Assembly: GCA_038207625.1 (NCBI GenBank)
Contig: JBBQZO010000019.1
Coordinates: 1-64,000 of the forward strand
Direction: 5' to 3'
Origin: JBBQZO01 sp038207625
GTDB taxonomy: Bacteria > Pseudomonadota > Gammaproteobacteria > Burkholderiales > Burkholderiaceae_D
Length of the DNA: 64,000 nt
Below the pieces are notes generated by a model. That model searched no databases. It was given only the letters and a program-made list of their open reading frames with translations, and had not been told where the DNA came from. The position numbers and the translations under genes were made by a program. Numbering within the stretch: position 1 is the first letter of the stretch; the number at the start of each line of letters is the position of its first letter. Below are positions 26,817-35,876 of the stretch, one piece after another.

Positions 26817-28286
26817 ATGGACAAGCGAAATTTCCTGCGCGGCGTGGCGGCGGGCGGTGCGATGTTGGCGCTGCCGCTACGGGCGCGCGCGGACGAGACC
26901 AGGGACGCCTATCTGGCGAACTTGCCAAGCCATCCGCGTCTCGCTGCGCTGAACGGTTGCGCGGCCGACAGGCTGAGCGGCACGGCGGTCGTCGAGGGCC
27001 GCTGGCCGGCGGAGCTGGGCGGCACTTTCTATCGCAATGGCCCGGCGCGCTTTGAGCTGGGCGGCGAGCGCTATCGTCACTGGTTCGACGGCGACGGCAT
27101 GGTGCACGCCTGGCGCATCGACGCCGGCCGCGTGCGGCACGAGGCGCGCTTCGCCCAGACACGGAAATATGTGGAAGAGTCGGGCGCCGGTCAGTTTCTC
27201 TATCCCGCCTTCGACACCGACATCCAGCGCCGCCCGGTGGGCAACAACGATACGATTAACACCGCCAACACCAATGTGGTGCCGCACGCGGGCAAGCTCT
27301 ACGCGCTTTGGGAAGGCGGCTCGGCGACCGAGCTCGACCCGGCCAATCTCGCCACGCGCGCGGTCAAGAGCTGGCGCGACGATCTCACTTCCATGCCGTT
27401 TTCCGCTCACCCGAAAATCACGCCCGACGGCACACTGTGGAATTTCGGCGTCGTGCCCGGTGCCGACAAATTGGCGCTATGGCGCGTCGACCCCGATGGC
27501 AGTCTGGGAAAGTTCGGCATGATCGACGTCCCCCACCTTCCGATGGTGCACGACTTCGTCGTCACGGCACGCTATATGGTCTTTCTGGTGCCGCCATTCG
27601 ACATGCACAGCTTGCCGCACACGACGTATCTGGGCGCGCATGTCTGGAATGGCAAGCGCCCGCTGCGCGCACTGGTGGTCGAGCGCGCCAACTTCACGCT
27701 GCGGCGCGTGGTGGAAATGCCCGCGGCGATGGTTTTTCATTTGGGTAACGGCTGGGACGAGGGCAATATCGTCCGCTTCGACGCGTGCATCACGGCCGAC
27801 GACAGCGGCCTGCGGGCGATGGGGGGCGTCATGCGCGGCGAGACCTGGCGGGAGGCGAGCACCGACAGCGTGCTCATCACACTTGATCTGGCGCGCGGCA
27901 CGGCGCGCAGCGATGCCTTGCTCGGCGGGACCGAGTTTCCACGTGTCGCGCCCGCCGACGTCGGCAGTCGCCACCGTCAGTTGTTCGTGGCGACAAGCCA
28001 CAGCACGACCGAATTCGGCATGAGCGGCGTGGCGCGCATCGACATCGACAGCGGGCGCGTGGATCGCTTCGAGTATGGTGCGGACTGGATTGTGGAGGAG
28101 CACATTCCAGTGCCCAAGGCCTCGGGCAAGGGCCAATGGCTGCTCGGCGCGGCCTATGACGTGAAAAGGCGCCAGACCGTCCTTGCCGCATTTGACGGCA
28201 CGCATCTGTCGCATGGTCCGGTGGCGCGCGCGCGCCTGCCGTATGCCGCGCCGCTTTGTTTCCACGGTAATTTTCTGGCGACCTGA
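26817..28286 (+). CDS. Carotenoid oxygenase (RPE65/CCD family), exported
   Basis: The 489-residue protein is a carotenoid cleavage dioxygenase-family seven-bladed propeller. All four iron-binding histidines are present: His198 (FSAHPK), His245 (MVHDFVV), His308 (VFHLGNGWDEG) and His483 (CFHGNFL). The N-terminus has KRNFLRGVAAGG followed by a hydrophobic core ending ALPLRARA, which looks like a Tat signal, so the folded iron enzyme is probably exported. Family members cleave carotenoid, stilbene or lignin-derived double bonds with O2; the substrate is unknown. It follows the DUF2141 gene by 7 bases. No carotenoid biosynthesis genes are in this window. Confidence 0.87.
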   Translation: MDKRNFLRGVAAGGAMLALPLRARADETRDAYLANLPSHPRLAALNGCAADRLSGTAVVEGRWPAELGGTFYRNGPARFELGGERYRHWFDGDGMVHAWRIDAGRVRHEARFAQTRKYVEESGAGQFLYPAFDTDIQRRPVGNNDTINTANTNVVPHAGKLYALWEGGSATELDPANLATRAVKSWRDDLTSMPFSAHPKITPDGTLWNFGVVPGADKLALWRVDPDGSLGKFGMIDVPHLPMVHDFVVTARYMVFLVPPFDMHSLPHTTYLGAHVWNGKRPLRALVVERANFTLRRVVEMPAAMVFHLGNGWDEGNIVRFDACITADDSGLRAMGGVMRGETWREASTDSVLITLDLARGTARSDALLGGTEFPRVAPADVGSRHRQLFVATSHSTTEFGMSGVARIDIDSGRVDRFEYGADWIVEEHIPVPKASGKGQWLLGAAYDVKRRQTVLAAFDGTHLSHGPVARARLPYAAPLCFHGNFLAT

Positions 28287-28408
28287 GGCCGGCCCGGCGC
28301 CAGCATGAAGCATGCGGCGGCCGCCAGTGGCGCATGGCTACCCTGCCGGCGTCAAGGCTGTCGGCGTCAAGGCTTGTCAGCGTTTAGCGACCTGATTAGA
28401 CTGTCAAC

Positions 28409-29632
28409 ATGAACCAAATACAAACGAGCGTTACAGCCGCCTCGCACGGCGACAAGATGGCCAGCGCTCATCCTCTGGAGTTGATTCCGTTCTTCCGCGC
28501 CTGGCCGTCAAGCATGGCGCGCGAAGTGGTCTACACATTCATTCTGGGGGTGGGGTTCTGCCTGCTTTTCTTCGCCTTATATGCCAGCAGCATACCGCGC
28601 GGTCGGATGGCCGAGCAGTTGTGGATCGACTTTGTCATCGCGATGGCGATCGCGTTTTCCATCCACGCACTGTACGCGCTGGGCGAGGCGTTGCTGGGGC
28701 GATGGCTGCGCTTAGCGCATCGCTGGTGGCGCGCGCTCTACTATTTGGCGGTGCCGACCAGCGGCGTCTTCGCCGGCTACGTCATCGGCATCACGCTCGT
28801 CAATCCGGCCGCGGCTCGCCACCATATCTTCACGCCCAGCGTCATTCTCAGTGTCGCCATCGCCGCCGTGCTGGTCTCCGGCGTGCTCGTGTTCGCGTAT
28901 CTGATACGCGAACGCGAGCTGCTGGCCAAACAACGCCTGGCCGATGAACAACGCCGCGGCCTGGAATCCGAACGCCGTGCGCTGGAGGCGCAACTACGCA
29001 TGCTGCAGGCGCAGGTCGAACCGCATTTCCTCTATAACACGCTGGCCAACGCCGTTGGCCTGATCCAGCCGGCACCCGAGCGCGCCCGCCTTTTGCTCGA
29101 GCACTTGATCGACTACCTGCGCGCAACGCTGGCAGCGAGCCGCAGCGCCGACGCACCGTTGCAAGGCGAAATCGACACGATCACCGCCTATCTGATGCTG
29201 ATGCAATTGCGCATGGGCGAGCGCCTTCGCTTCCGCATCGAGGTGACGGACGCGGCAGCGAACGTCAGCTTGCCGCCGATGCTGCTGCAGCCCATCGTGG
29301 AAAATGCGATCAGCCATGGACTGGAACCAAAAATTGACGGCGGCGACATCGTGGTGGCCGCCACCATTGAGGCGGGCCATTTGCACATCGTGATCAGCGA
29401 CACCGGCGTGGGTTTTCAGATCGGCGTTTCGAGCAAGCCAGGCGGCGGCGTCGGTCTGTCCAATCTGCGCGAGCGCATTGCCGCGCTGTACGGCGGCGAT
29501 GGCAAGCTGAGCATCGCCGACAATGCCGGGGGCGGTGTCAGCGTGACCTTGCGTATTCCGCTGCCGCCGTCCGTCCAGCAGACCTCCGGACTCGATACGC
29601 CCAATGCGGAGACAACATGCATACCGCACTGA
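28409..29632 (+). CDS. LytS-like sensor histidine kinase
   Basis: The 407-residue protein has four or five hydrophobic helices in its first 170 residues and then a His_kinase (PF06580) domain with His206 in QVEPHFLYNTLANAVGL. An HATPase of the LytS type follows (MLLQPIVENAISHGLEP, ISDTGVGFQ, GVGLSNLRERIAALYG). The coiled segment LAKQRLADEQRRGLESERR links them. The input domain has no recognisable ligand fold. The last 16 bases overlap the response-regulator gene, so they form a two-component pair. It may respond to membrane or cell-envelope state, but this is inference. Confidence 0.88.
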   Translation: MNQIQTSVTAASHGDKMASAHPLELIPFFRAWPSSMAREVVYTFILGVGFCLLFFALYASSIPRGRMAEQLWIDFVIAMAIAFSIHALYALGEALLGRWLRLAHRWWRALYYLAVPTSGVFAGYVIGITLVNPAAARHHIFTPSVILSVAIAAVLVSGVLVFAYLIRERELLAKQRLADEQRRGLESERRALEAQLRMLQAQVEPHFLYNTLANAVGLIQPAPERARLLLEHLIDYLRATLAASRSADAPLQGEIDTITAYLMLMQLRMGERLRFRIEVTDAAANVSLPPMLLQPIVENAISHGLEPKIDGGDIVVAATIEAGHLHIVISDTGVGFQIGVSSKPGGGVGLSNLRERIAALYGGDGKLSIADNAGGGVSVTLRIPLPPSVQQTSGLDTPNAETTCIPH

Positions 29633-30384
29633 TTGCCGACGACGAGCCGGTGCTGGTCGATTTTCTCAAGGATGAACTGGCGGTGCTTTGGCCGGAGCTG
29701 AAGATTGTCGCCGTGGCCGGCAACGGGGTCGATGCCATGCGTCTGATCGACGAGCTGTCGCCGTCGGTCGCCTTTCTCGATATCCGCATGCCTGGTTTGA
29801 CCGGGCTGGAGGTGGCCAGCAAGTTACAGCATGAAAAAGTTGCGCCGCATGTGGTGTTTGTCACCGCGTACAGCCAGTATGCGGTGGAGGCTTTCGAGCG
29901 CGAGGCGGCCGATTATCTGCTCAAGCCGCCGACGCGCGAGCGCCTGGGCCGCGTCGTGAACAAGCTCAAGCGCCAGCTTGCCATGACGAATGGTGCGCCG
30001 GCGGCTGGCGAACTGCTGGCAAGGCTGGCGGCAGCGGTGGCACAAACACCAACGACGCCCCGTCTGGAGTGGATACGGGCGGCGCACGGCAATGAGACGC
30101 GCGTGATCGCCATCGACGAGGTGATCTATTTCGAAGCCAACATCAAGTATGTGTCGGTGTTCACCGCGGCGGGCGAGTCGCTGATCCGCACGCCGCTGAA
30201 AGAATTGATCGACGGGCTCGATGCGAATCGCTTCTGGCAGGTGCACCGTGGCACCGTCGTGGCAGTCAAGCATATCGCCGGCACCACGCGCGACTTCCGC
30301 GGCCGCACGCTGCTCAGACTGAAGCAACGAAGCGAGGAATTACTTGTCAGCCGCCCTTTTCTGCATCTGTTCAGGCAGATGTAG
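29617..30384 (+). CDS. LytTR-family response regulator
   Basis: The 255-residue protein has a receiver domain (LIADDEPVLVDFL, phospho-Asp55 in AFLDIRMPGLTG, VTAYSQYAVEAFE, and Lys in LLKPPTRERL) and a C-terminal LytTR DNA-binding domain (VIYFEANIKYVSVF, RTPLKELIDGL, FWQVHRGTVVAVKHI). It partners the overlapping LytS-like kinase. Such regulators bind paired repeats upstream of target promoters; the targets are not visible here. The 195 bases after its stop hold no gene, and the NRPS locus then begins on the opposite strand with the ABC exporter. Confidence 0.9.
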   Translation: MHTALIADDEPVLVDFLKDELAVLWPELKIVAVAGNGVDAMRLIDELSPSVAFLDIRMPGLTGLEVASKLQHEKVAPHVVFVTAYSQYAVEAFEREAADYLLKPPTRERLGRVVNKLKRQLAMTNGAPAAGELLARLAAAVAQTPTTPRLEWIRAAHGNETRVIAIDEVIYFEANIKYVSVFTAAGESLIRTPLKELIDGLDANRFWQVHRGTVVAVKHIAGTTRDFRGRTLLRLKQRSEELLVSRPFLHLFRQM

Positions 30385-30579
30385 TTCGGCCTTCACTGCA
30401 CAATGGCTTACCCCGATTGCCATACAGGAGCAAGGGCGACGCCATCCATCTGCTGTGGCGAAAACCTTGCTCGCGATAGCGCTGCGCCACCCAGACGTAC
30501 TGCAAGGACTGGTCGCGTAGATGACGGTTCAATTGGTTCTACGCGACACGGCCAGCATCGACCGACTCAGTGTGGGCGA

Positions 30580-32445
30580 CTAGCCGCCAACGGCGCACAG
30601 GGCGATGCGCGACTCGTGCGGTTCAGGCCCGGCACGCGCCAACGATCGCCTCTGCTCGCGCACCTCGGTGATCGCGCCGCTGTCCATGAAGATCACGCGG
30701 TCGGCGCAATCGAAGTAGCGGTCGTCGTGCGTGATGACGATCACCAGCTTGTTGTTACGCTTCATGCCCTGCAAAATATCGCGGTAAAAAATCTGCTTGA
30801 AGGCCGGGTCCTGGTCGGCGGCCCACTCGTCGAACACGTAGATGTCCTTGTCGTCGAGCAGCGCGACCAGCAGCGCCAGCCGGCGCCTTTGTCCATCGGA
30901 CAGTTTGGTGGTCGTGAATTCGTCGCCCACCAGTTCTGTCTTGCCGCGTAGGCCAAGCAGATCGAGCCAGCCGTCGATGCCGGCCCGGTCCGCATCGGTG
31001 AGCGGGCGGTACAGCTTGCGAAACAGGTAGTAGTTGGAGAAGATGACGCCGATGCGGGTGCGCGCCGCCGTCAGGTTCGACGCGTCCACCGCCACCTCGT
31101 CGAAGTACACGTGACCGGCCAGCGCCTGGTAGTGCAGCGACAGGAGTTTACTCAGCGTGGACTTGCCGGAGCCGTTGCCGCCGACGATGAAGTTGATCTG
31201 GCCGCGCTCGAATTCGAGGCTGGCCGGCGCCAGCGCGAAGCCGCCGCCGTCGCCGTCCGGCGCGGCGTAGCGATAGCTGGCCGCGCGCACGCCGAAGCGC
31301 TGCCAATCATCCAGCCAGGGCGCCGTTTCCGACGCCGCCGCCGGCTCGGCGTGCCCGCCCAGCGCGACGATGCGCGCCAGCGCCACGCGCCCCATCTGCA
31401 GCTGGCGCGCCGTGCCCAGAATGGCGGCCACCGGCGCGGCCGCGTACAGTAGCGCCATCACCACGCCGTACAAACGCGCCGGCGGCAATTGCATGTACGC
31501 CGGCAGCACAAACACCATCAGCCCGATGATGAACAGCGACAGAAGGTCGCTGGCAGTGCCGGCCAGGTGGATCACCGCGTCGCCCAGCTGTTCGAGCCGC
31601 ACCGATTCGCGCTGCGGCGTGGCCAGCTCGTCGTGCAGATGGCGCGCCGCCTTGCTGCGGTCGAGCTTGAGTTCGTACACGCCGCTGATCAGGCCGCGCA
31701 TGCCTTCTTGCAGCACGTCGCGCAGCGCGCGCGCGCGCAGGTACAAAACGGCCGAGCGCGCCATCGGCAGCTGGAAGATCGTCATGCCGACGGCGATGGC
31801 CGCAACGCCCAGCGCGCACACGCGCAGGTCCAGCGTGGCCAGGTACACCAGCATGCCGGCCACCGTCACCGCCGACACGATCAGCATCGGGATCGCGCCG
31901 GCCGCGCCGGCCACCGTGTTCACGTCGTCCACCAGCACGTTCAATAGGCGCGCGAAGCCGACCGTCTCCACGCCGTCGGTGGTCATCGCGCCGATGCGCG
32001 CGGCGATGGTCAGGCGCAGCTCGCCCGTGGCCGCCTTGGCGATGTTGTTGACCAGGATGACCGACAGCGCCTTGGCCGCCAGGATCAGCAGGCACATACC
32101 GAAAAACAGCGCGCCGCCGTGCCGGCCCACCAGCGCCGCCAGCTGGCCGGTCGGCGCCGGCGCGCCGGACTGGCGCGACAACTCGGCCAGCACGAAGGGG
32201 ATGATCAGACTGTACAGCGCACCGGCCAGCGCGCCCAGCAGCACTGCAAACGTCAACAGTTTGGGCGCCTGGCGCAGCAGCAGCGTCAGTATCGACAGCG
32301 CCGGTTCAGGCGCAGCCGGCTCGGGCACATTTTGTTCGGGCGCATTCGGCCAGGACGCATTCGGTTCGGGCGCATTCAGCTCGGACGCAGCCGGTTCGGG
32401 CGCAGCCGGGTTGCGCGCCGCCGGGCCGTTCACGTCGGCGCGCAT
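30580..32445 (-). CDS. Cyclic peptide/siderophore-type ABC exporter (SyrD/PvdE family), fused TMD-NBD
   Basis: The 621-residue protein carries six predicted membrane helices and an ATPase domain with Walker A GGNGSGKSTLSKLLSL, a signature-like TKLSDGQRRRLALLVALLDD and Walker B YVFDEWAADQDP, the DEWAADQDP variant being typical of SyrD/PvdE exporters. These move nonribosomal lipopeptides or siderophore precursors from the cytoplasm to the periplasm. The first 45 residues are an unusual Pro/Glu/Ala/Asn repeat encoded by 15-bp tandem repeats. The ATG at 32445 shares its A with the TGA of NRPS3; a GTG at 32448 is an alternative start. As the last gene of the operon, it is the probable exporter of the product. 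Confidence 0.88.
   Translation of the reverse strand: MRADVNGPAARNPAAPEPAASELNAPEPNASWPNAPEQNVPEPAAPEPALSILTLLLRQAPKLLTFAVLLGALAGALYSLIIPFVLAELSRQSGAPAPTGQLAALVGRHGGALFFGMCLLILAAKALSVILVNNIAKAATGELRLTIAARIGAMTTDGVETVGFARLLNVLVDDVNTVAGAAGAIPMLIVSAVTVAGMLVYLATLDLRVCALGVAAIAVGMTIFQLPMARSAVLYLRARALRDVLQEGMRGLISGVYELKLDRSKAARHLHDELATPQRESVRLEQLGDAVIHLAGTASDLLSLFIIGLMVFVLPAYMQLPPARLYGVVMALLYAAAPVAAILGTARQLQMGRVALARIVALGGHAEPAAASETAPWLDDWQRFGVRAASYRYAAPDGDGGGFALAPASLEFERGQINFIVGGNGSGKSTLSKLLSLHYQALAGHVYFDEVAVDASNLTAARTRIGVIFSNYYLFRKLYRPLTDADRAGIDGWLDLLGLRGKTELVGDEFTTTKLSDGQRRRLALLVALLDDKDIYVFDEWAADQDPAFKQIFYRDILQGMKRNNKLVIVITHDDRYFDCADRVIFMDSGAITEVREQRRSLARAGPEPHESRIALCAVGG
32303..32422. repeat. 15-bp tandem repeats in the exporter N-terminus
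   Basis: About seven to eight imperfect 15-bp units (consensus GGTTCGGGCGCATTC on the plus strand) run from 32303 to 32422 and encode pentapeptides such as NAPEP and NASWP in the exporter's N-terminal tail. The frame is kept because 15 is a multiple of three. Confidence 0.75.
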
Positions 32446-35400
32446 CACAGGATGACCTCATCTTCAAGATTGGCGTCGGCGTGCGCCGGCAGCATCAGGC
32501 TGGCGGCGAATTTCTCCTTCAGCCCATCCTCGATCACCGCCGCGCACGCGCGGATGGTGGGCGAGGAAAACAGCGCTGTCAGCGGAAAGGCGATCTCGAA
32601 CTCGGCGCGGATGCGGGTCGCCAGCCGCGCGGCCAGCAACGAATGGCCTCCGACCTCGAAGAAGTTGGCGGTCACGCCGAAGTCGTCGCGTCCGAGCAGG
32701 GATTGGCTCAGCGCCAGCAGGCGCCGCTCGATGGCGCCTGCGGGTTCGACCTGCGCATCGGCGGTGTGCGCGGCGGGCAGCTTGTTGCGGTCGACCTTGC
32801 CGTTTGGGTTGAGCGGGAAGGCGTCCAGCCGCTGCACGATGGACGGGCGCATGTAGTCGGGCAGGCTGCGCGCCAGGCCGCTGCGGATCGCCTCGACCAG
32901 CTGCGCCTGCGCGTCGGCCGGCAGCGCCGACGTGTAATACAGCACCAGCGCGCCATCGGCGCCGGCCACGTGCGCCACCGCCTGGCGCACGCCGTCGATC
33001 GCGATGGCCAGCGTTTCGATTTCGCCCATCTCGATGCGCGCGCCGCGCAGGCTGACCTGATGGTCGACCCGGCCAAGAAATTCAAAGCTGCCGTCGGCGA
33101 GGCGGCGCACCCGGTCGCCGGTGCGGTAGATCCGCTCACCCGGATCGAAGGGGCTGGCGAGGAAACGCTCGGCCGTCATGGCCGGCTGGCCGACGTAGCC
33201 GGCCGCGATCGACAGGCCGCCGATGTACAGCTCGCCCGGCACGCCGTCCGGCTGCTGCCCGCCCGCGTCGTTCAGCACATGAAAGCGCGCGTGCCGGTAC
33301 GGTTTGCCGATGCCGTAATGGGCCTGCGGCCCGTCCGGCGCCAGCACCGCTTCGAAGCTGCTGCACACGATGGCCGATTCGGTCATGCCGTACAGCGCCA
33401 GCACGCGCACCGCCGGACGCCATTGTTTGAGCCGCTTGAGCAGGCCGGCCGGCACCGATTCGCCGCCCACCAGCAGCAGGCGCAGAGTGGGGTACGGGTC
33501 GGGCGCCGCGTCGGCGCGCGCGTCGAGCACGTCCAGCCACTGGCGCATCAGGCTGGGCACGGCGTGCAGCACGGTGACGGCGGCGCTTGAGCGCACCAGT
33601 TGTTCGACATCCCGCACCTGCGCTTTTGTGACCAGCAGCACCGTGCCGCCCGACGTCAGCGGCAGCATGATTTCGAGCAGCGACACACCGAACGCCTGCG
33701 AGCCGATGGTCGGCATCAGGTCGTTGGCGACTATCCCCATGGCCGCGCGGTTGGCGTGCAGCGAGTAGTACAGATTGGCGTGGGTCACCAGCACGCCCTT
33801 CGGCTTGCCGGTCGAACCGGAGGTGTAAATGATGTAGGCGCCCTGCTCCGGCTTGGCGCACGGCGGGTAGGCGGTCGCCATCGGCGTGTCCAGCATGTAC
33901 GCCAGATCGCGCCGCGCGACCGGGCTGTCGATGGCATCGCCCGCTTGCCGCGCGCGGTCAGTCAGCAGCAGCATCGCGCCGGCGTCCTGCAGCATAAACG
34001 CCAGCCGTTCTGGCGGATAGTGCGGGTCCAGCGGCACATAGGTGGCGCCCACCTTGTAGATGGCCAGCATGGCGATCACCAGCGCCGCCGATTTTTCCAT
34101 GCACACGGCGATCGCTGAATTGCCCCCCGCCCCCGCCATCGCCAGATGCCGCGCGACGCGCTCGGCCTGCTGATCAAGCTCGCCGTAGCTGATGCTGTCC
34201 TCGCCGTCGCGTAAGGCCAGAGCTTCCGGCTGGCGCGCCGCCCATTGCTCAAACAGGCGATGCACGCACACTGGCGCGCCGGCGTCGCCGCGCAGGTCCG
34301 CTGCCGCGTCGATGTCGTACTGACCGGGCAAGGCCAGCGCACCGATGGCGCCGGCGCTGCCATCGACGCACGCTTGCAACAGATGCGCGAAGGTGGCCGA
34401 CATGCGTTCGATGGTGGCGGCGGCGAACAGTCCTGTATTGAATTCCCAGTCCAGCACGACGCCGTCGGCGCCGCTGCGGATATGCAGCGCGATGTCGAAC
34501 TTCGAGACGGCCTGCTGCTGCCCGCAGGCGCGCACGCTGACGCCGTCGAGCGCCAGCGCCTGCCCATCCTCGTCCTGCATCACCAGCATGATCTGGACCA
34601 GCGGGTTGTAGGCCAGGCTGCGCGCCGGACGCAATTGCTCGACCAGCGCATCGAACGGAAACTGTTGATGGCGCGAGGCCGCCGCGTTGACCACCTTGGC
34701 CTGTTCGATCAGTGCGGCAAAACCGGTGTCGGCGTCGAGCGCGTAACGCAGCACCAGCGTGTTGACGAACAGGCCGACGGTCGCGCCGAACTGGCCCGGC
34801 TGGCGGTTGGCGGACGCGGTGCCGAACACGATGTCGCCGGCGCCGCTGTAGCGCGCCAGCAGCGCCGCAAACACCGCCTGATAAATCACGAACGGCGTGG
34901 TGGCGTGCGCGCGCGCCAGTTGCGCCGTCGCCTGCGCCAGCGGCGCCGCCAGCGGCAGGCGCAGGTGCCGGCCCGCCACCGCCTGGACCGCCGGGCGCGG
35001 ATAGTCCGGCATGATGCTGTGCAGTTGCGGCGCATCGGCCAGCGCGCTCAGCCAGTAGGCCCGCGCGGCGGCATATTGCGGTGAGCTGATCCACGCCCCC
35101 TGCCACGCGACGAAATCGGCGTACTGCGGGCGGCGCGCCAACGCCGCTGCGCCGCCCGCCGGCTGCGCGCGGCAGTGGCGGTAAGCCGCGCCCAGATCGG
35201 CCAGCAGCGTGCGCGCGCTGTGGCCGTCGGCGGCGATATGGTGCAGATTGATGCTCAGCACATGCTGTTGCGCGCCCAGCGTGATCAGCACGACCCGGAT
35301 CGGCAGCGCGCAGGTCAAATCAAAACGGTGGTCGGCGTCCGCCGCCAACATGGCAGCAAGTTCAGCTTCGGGGTCGGCCGCGCCGCGCAGGTCGTGTTCG

Positions 35401-35876
35401 ACAATGGCGCATGGCGCCGGTGCCAGCACCATTTGCAGCGGCTGCGGCTCGGCCTGTCCGGCGCCGCGTGCATGGCCGTACACGGTGCGCAAAATGTCGT
35501 GCGCGCCCAGCAGCGCGCTCAAGGCGCCGGCCAGCGCCTCCTTGTCGAGCGGCCCGTCGAGGCGAAACGCCAGCGGCATGTTGTAGTAGGAGCTGCCGCC
35601 GGCCAGTTCTTCCATGAACAGCATGCGCTGCTGTGCCAACGAAGCGAGCGAGGTGTACGCCGCGGGATGCGCGGTCGGCGGAGCGGACGGGCCAACGCCG
35701 CCGGCCTGGTCGAGCTGCTCGAGCAACGCGATCAAGGCCTGGCGGTCCTGCCGCACCAGCGCGATCAAGGCCTCGTCGAGCGCCCCGTCGGGCGCGCTCA
35801 GGCGCAGTTGTCCGTCCTGCACGGCCAGCTGCGCGCCGCGTGCATACAGGGTTTCCAGCAGTTCAACTGTGTTCAT
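32445..35876 (-). CDS. NRPS3: TubC docking - C - A - T
   Basis: The 1143-residue synthetase begins with a TubC-type docking domain (VELLETLYARGAQLAVQDGQ, about residues 1-55). A C domain follows with the canonical motif NLHHIAADGHS near residue 209, then an A domain (YIIYTSGSTGKPKG near 682, LYGMTESAI, YRTGDRVRR, HQVSLRGARIEMGEIE) and a T domain (NFFEVGGHSLLAARL, Ser near 1077). There is no epimerase or thioesterase. The A pocket is unusual: alignment of AFGVSLLEIMLPL with the standard SFDxSVWE segment gives Gly instead of the Asp that anchors the substrate amino group, with His at the 278-type position. It may load a non-alpha-amino or modified acid. It starts inside the FAAL stop (ATGA at 35876-35873). 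Confidence 0.9.
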   Translation of the reverse strand: MNTVELLETLYARGAQLAVQDGQLRLSAPDGALDEALIALVRQDRQALIALLEQLDQAGGVGPSAPPTAHPAAYTSLASLAQQRMLFMEELAGGSSYYNMPLAFRLDGPLDKEALAGALSALLGAHDILRTVYGHARGAGQAEPQPLQMVLAPAPCAIVEHDLRGAADPEAELAAMLAADADHRFDLTCALPIRVVLITLGAQQHVLSINLHHIAADGHSARTLLADLGAAYRHCRAQPAGGAAALARRPQYADFVAWQGAWISSPQYAAARAYWLSALADAPQLHSIMPDYPRPAVQAVAGRHLRLPLAAPLAQATAQLARAHATTPFVIYQAVFAALLARYSGAGDIVFGTASANRQPGQFGATVGLFVNTLVLRYALDADTGFAALIEQAKVVNAAASRHQQFPFDALVEQLRPARSLAYNPLVQIMLVMQDEDGQALALDGVSVRACGQQQAVSKFDIALHIRSGADGVVLDWEFNTGLFAAATIERMSATFAHLLQACVDGSAGAIGALALPGQYDIDAAADLRGDAGAPVCVHRLFEQWAARQPEALALRDGEDSISYGELDQQAERVARHLAMAGAGGNSAIAVCMEKSAALVIAMLAIYKVGATYVPLDPHYPPERLAFMLQDAGAMLLLTDRARQAGDAIDSPVARRDLAYMLDTPMATAYPPCAKPEQGAYIIYTSGSTGKPKGVLVTHANLYYSLHANRAAMGIVANDLMPTIGSQAFGVSLLEIMLPLTSGGTVLLVTKAQVRDVEQLVRSSAAVTVLHAVPSLMRQWLDVLDARADAAPDPYPTLRLLLVGGESVPAGLLKRLKQWRPAVRVLALYGMTESAIVCSSFEAVLAPDGPQAHYGIGKPYRHARFHVLNDAGGQQPDGVPGELYIGGLSIAAGYVGQPAMTAERFLASPFDPGERIYRTGDRVRRLADGSFEFLGRVDHQVSLRGARIEMGEIETLAIAIDGVRQAVAHVAGADGALVLYYTSALPADAQAQLVEAIRSGLARSLPDYMRPSIVQRLDAFPLNPNGKVDRNKLPAAHTADAQVEPAGAIERRLLALSQSLLGRDDFGVTANFFEVGGHSLLAARLATRIRAEFEIAFPLTALFSSPTIRACAAVIEDGLKEKFAASLMLPAHADANLEDEVIL

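Noticed and set aside
25839..30384. A mobile element or prophage integrated at tRNA-Leu
   Set aside because: No integrase, transposase or copy of the tRNA 3' end is seen in the window; only the position is suggestive.
32445..35876. A thioesterase or reductase domain at the end of NRPS3
   Set aside because: The protein ends about 60 residues after the carrier-domain serine; no GxSxG motif or reductase fold is present there or in separate genes nearby.
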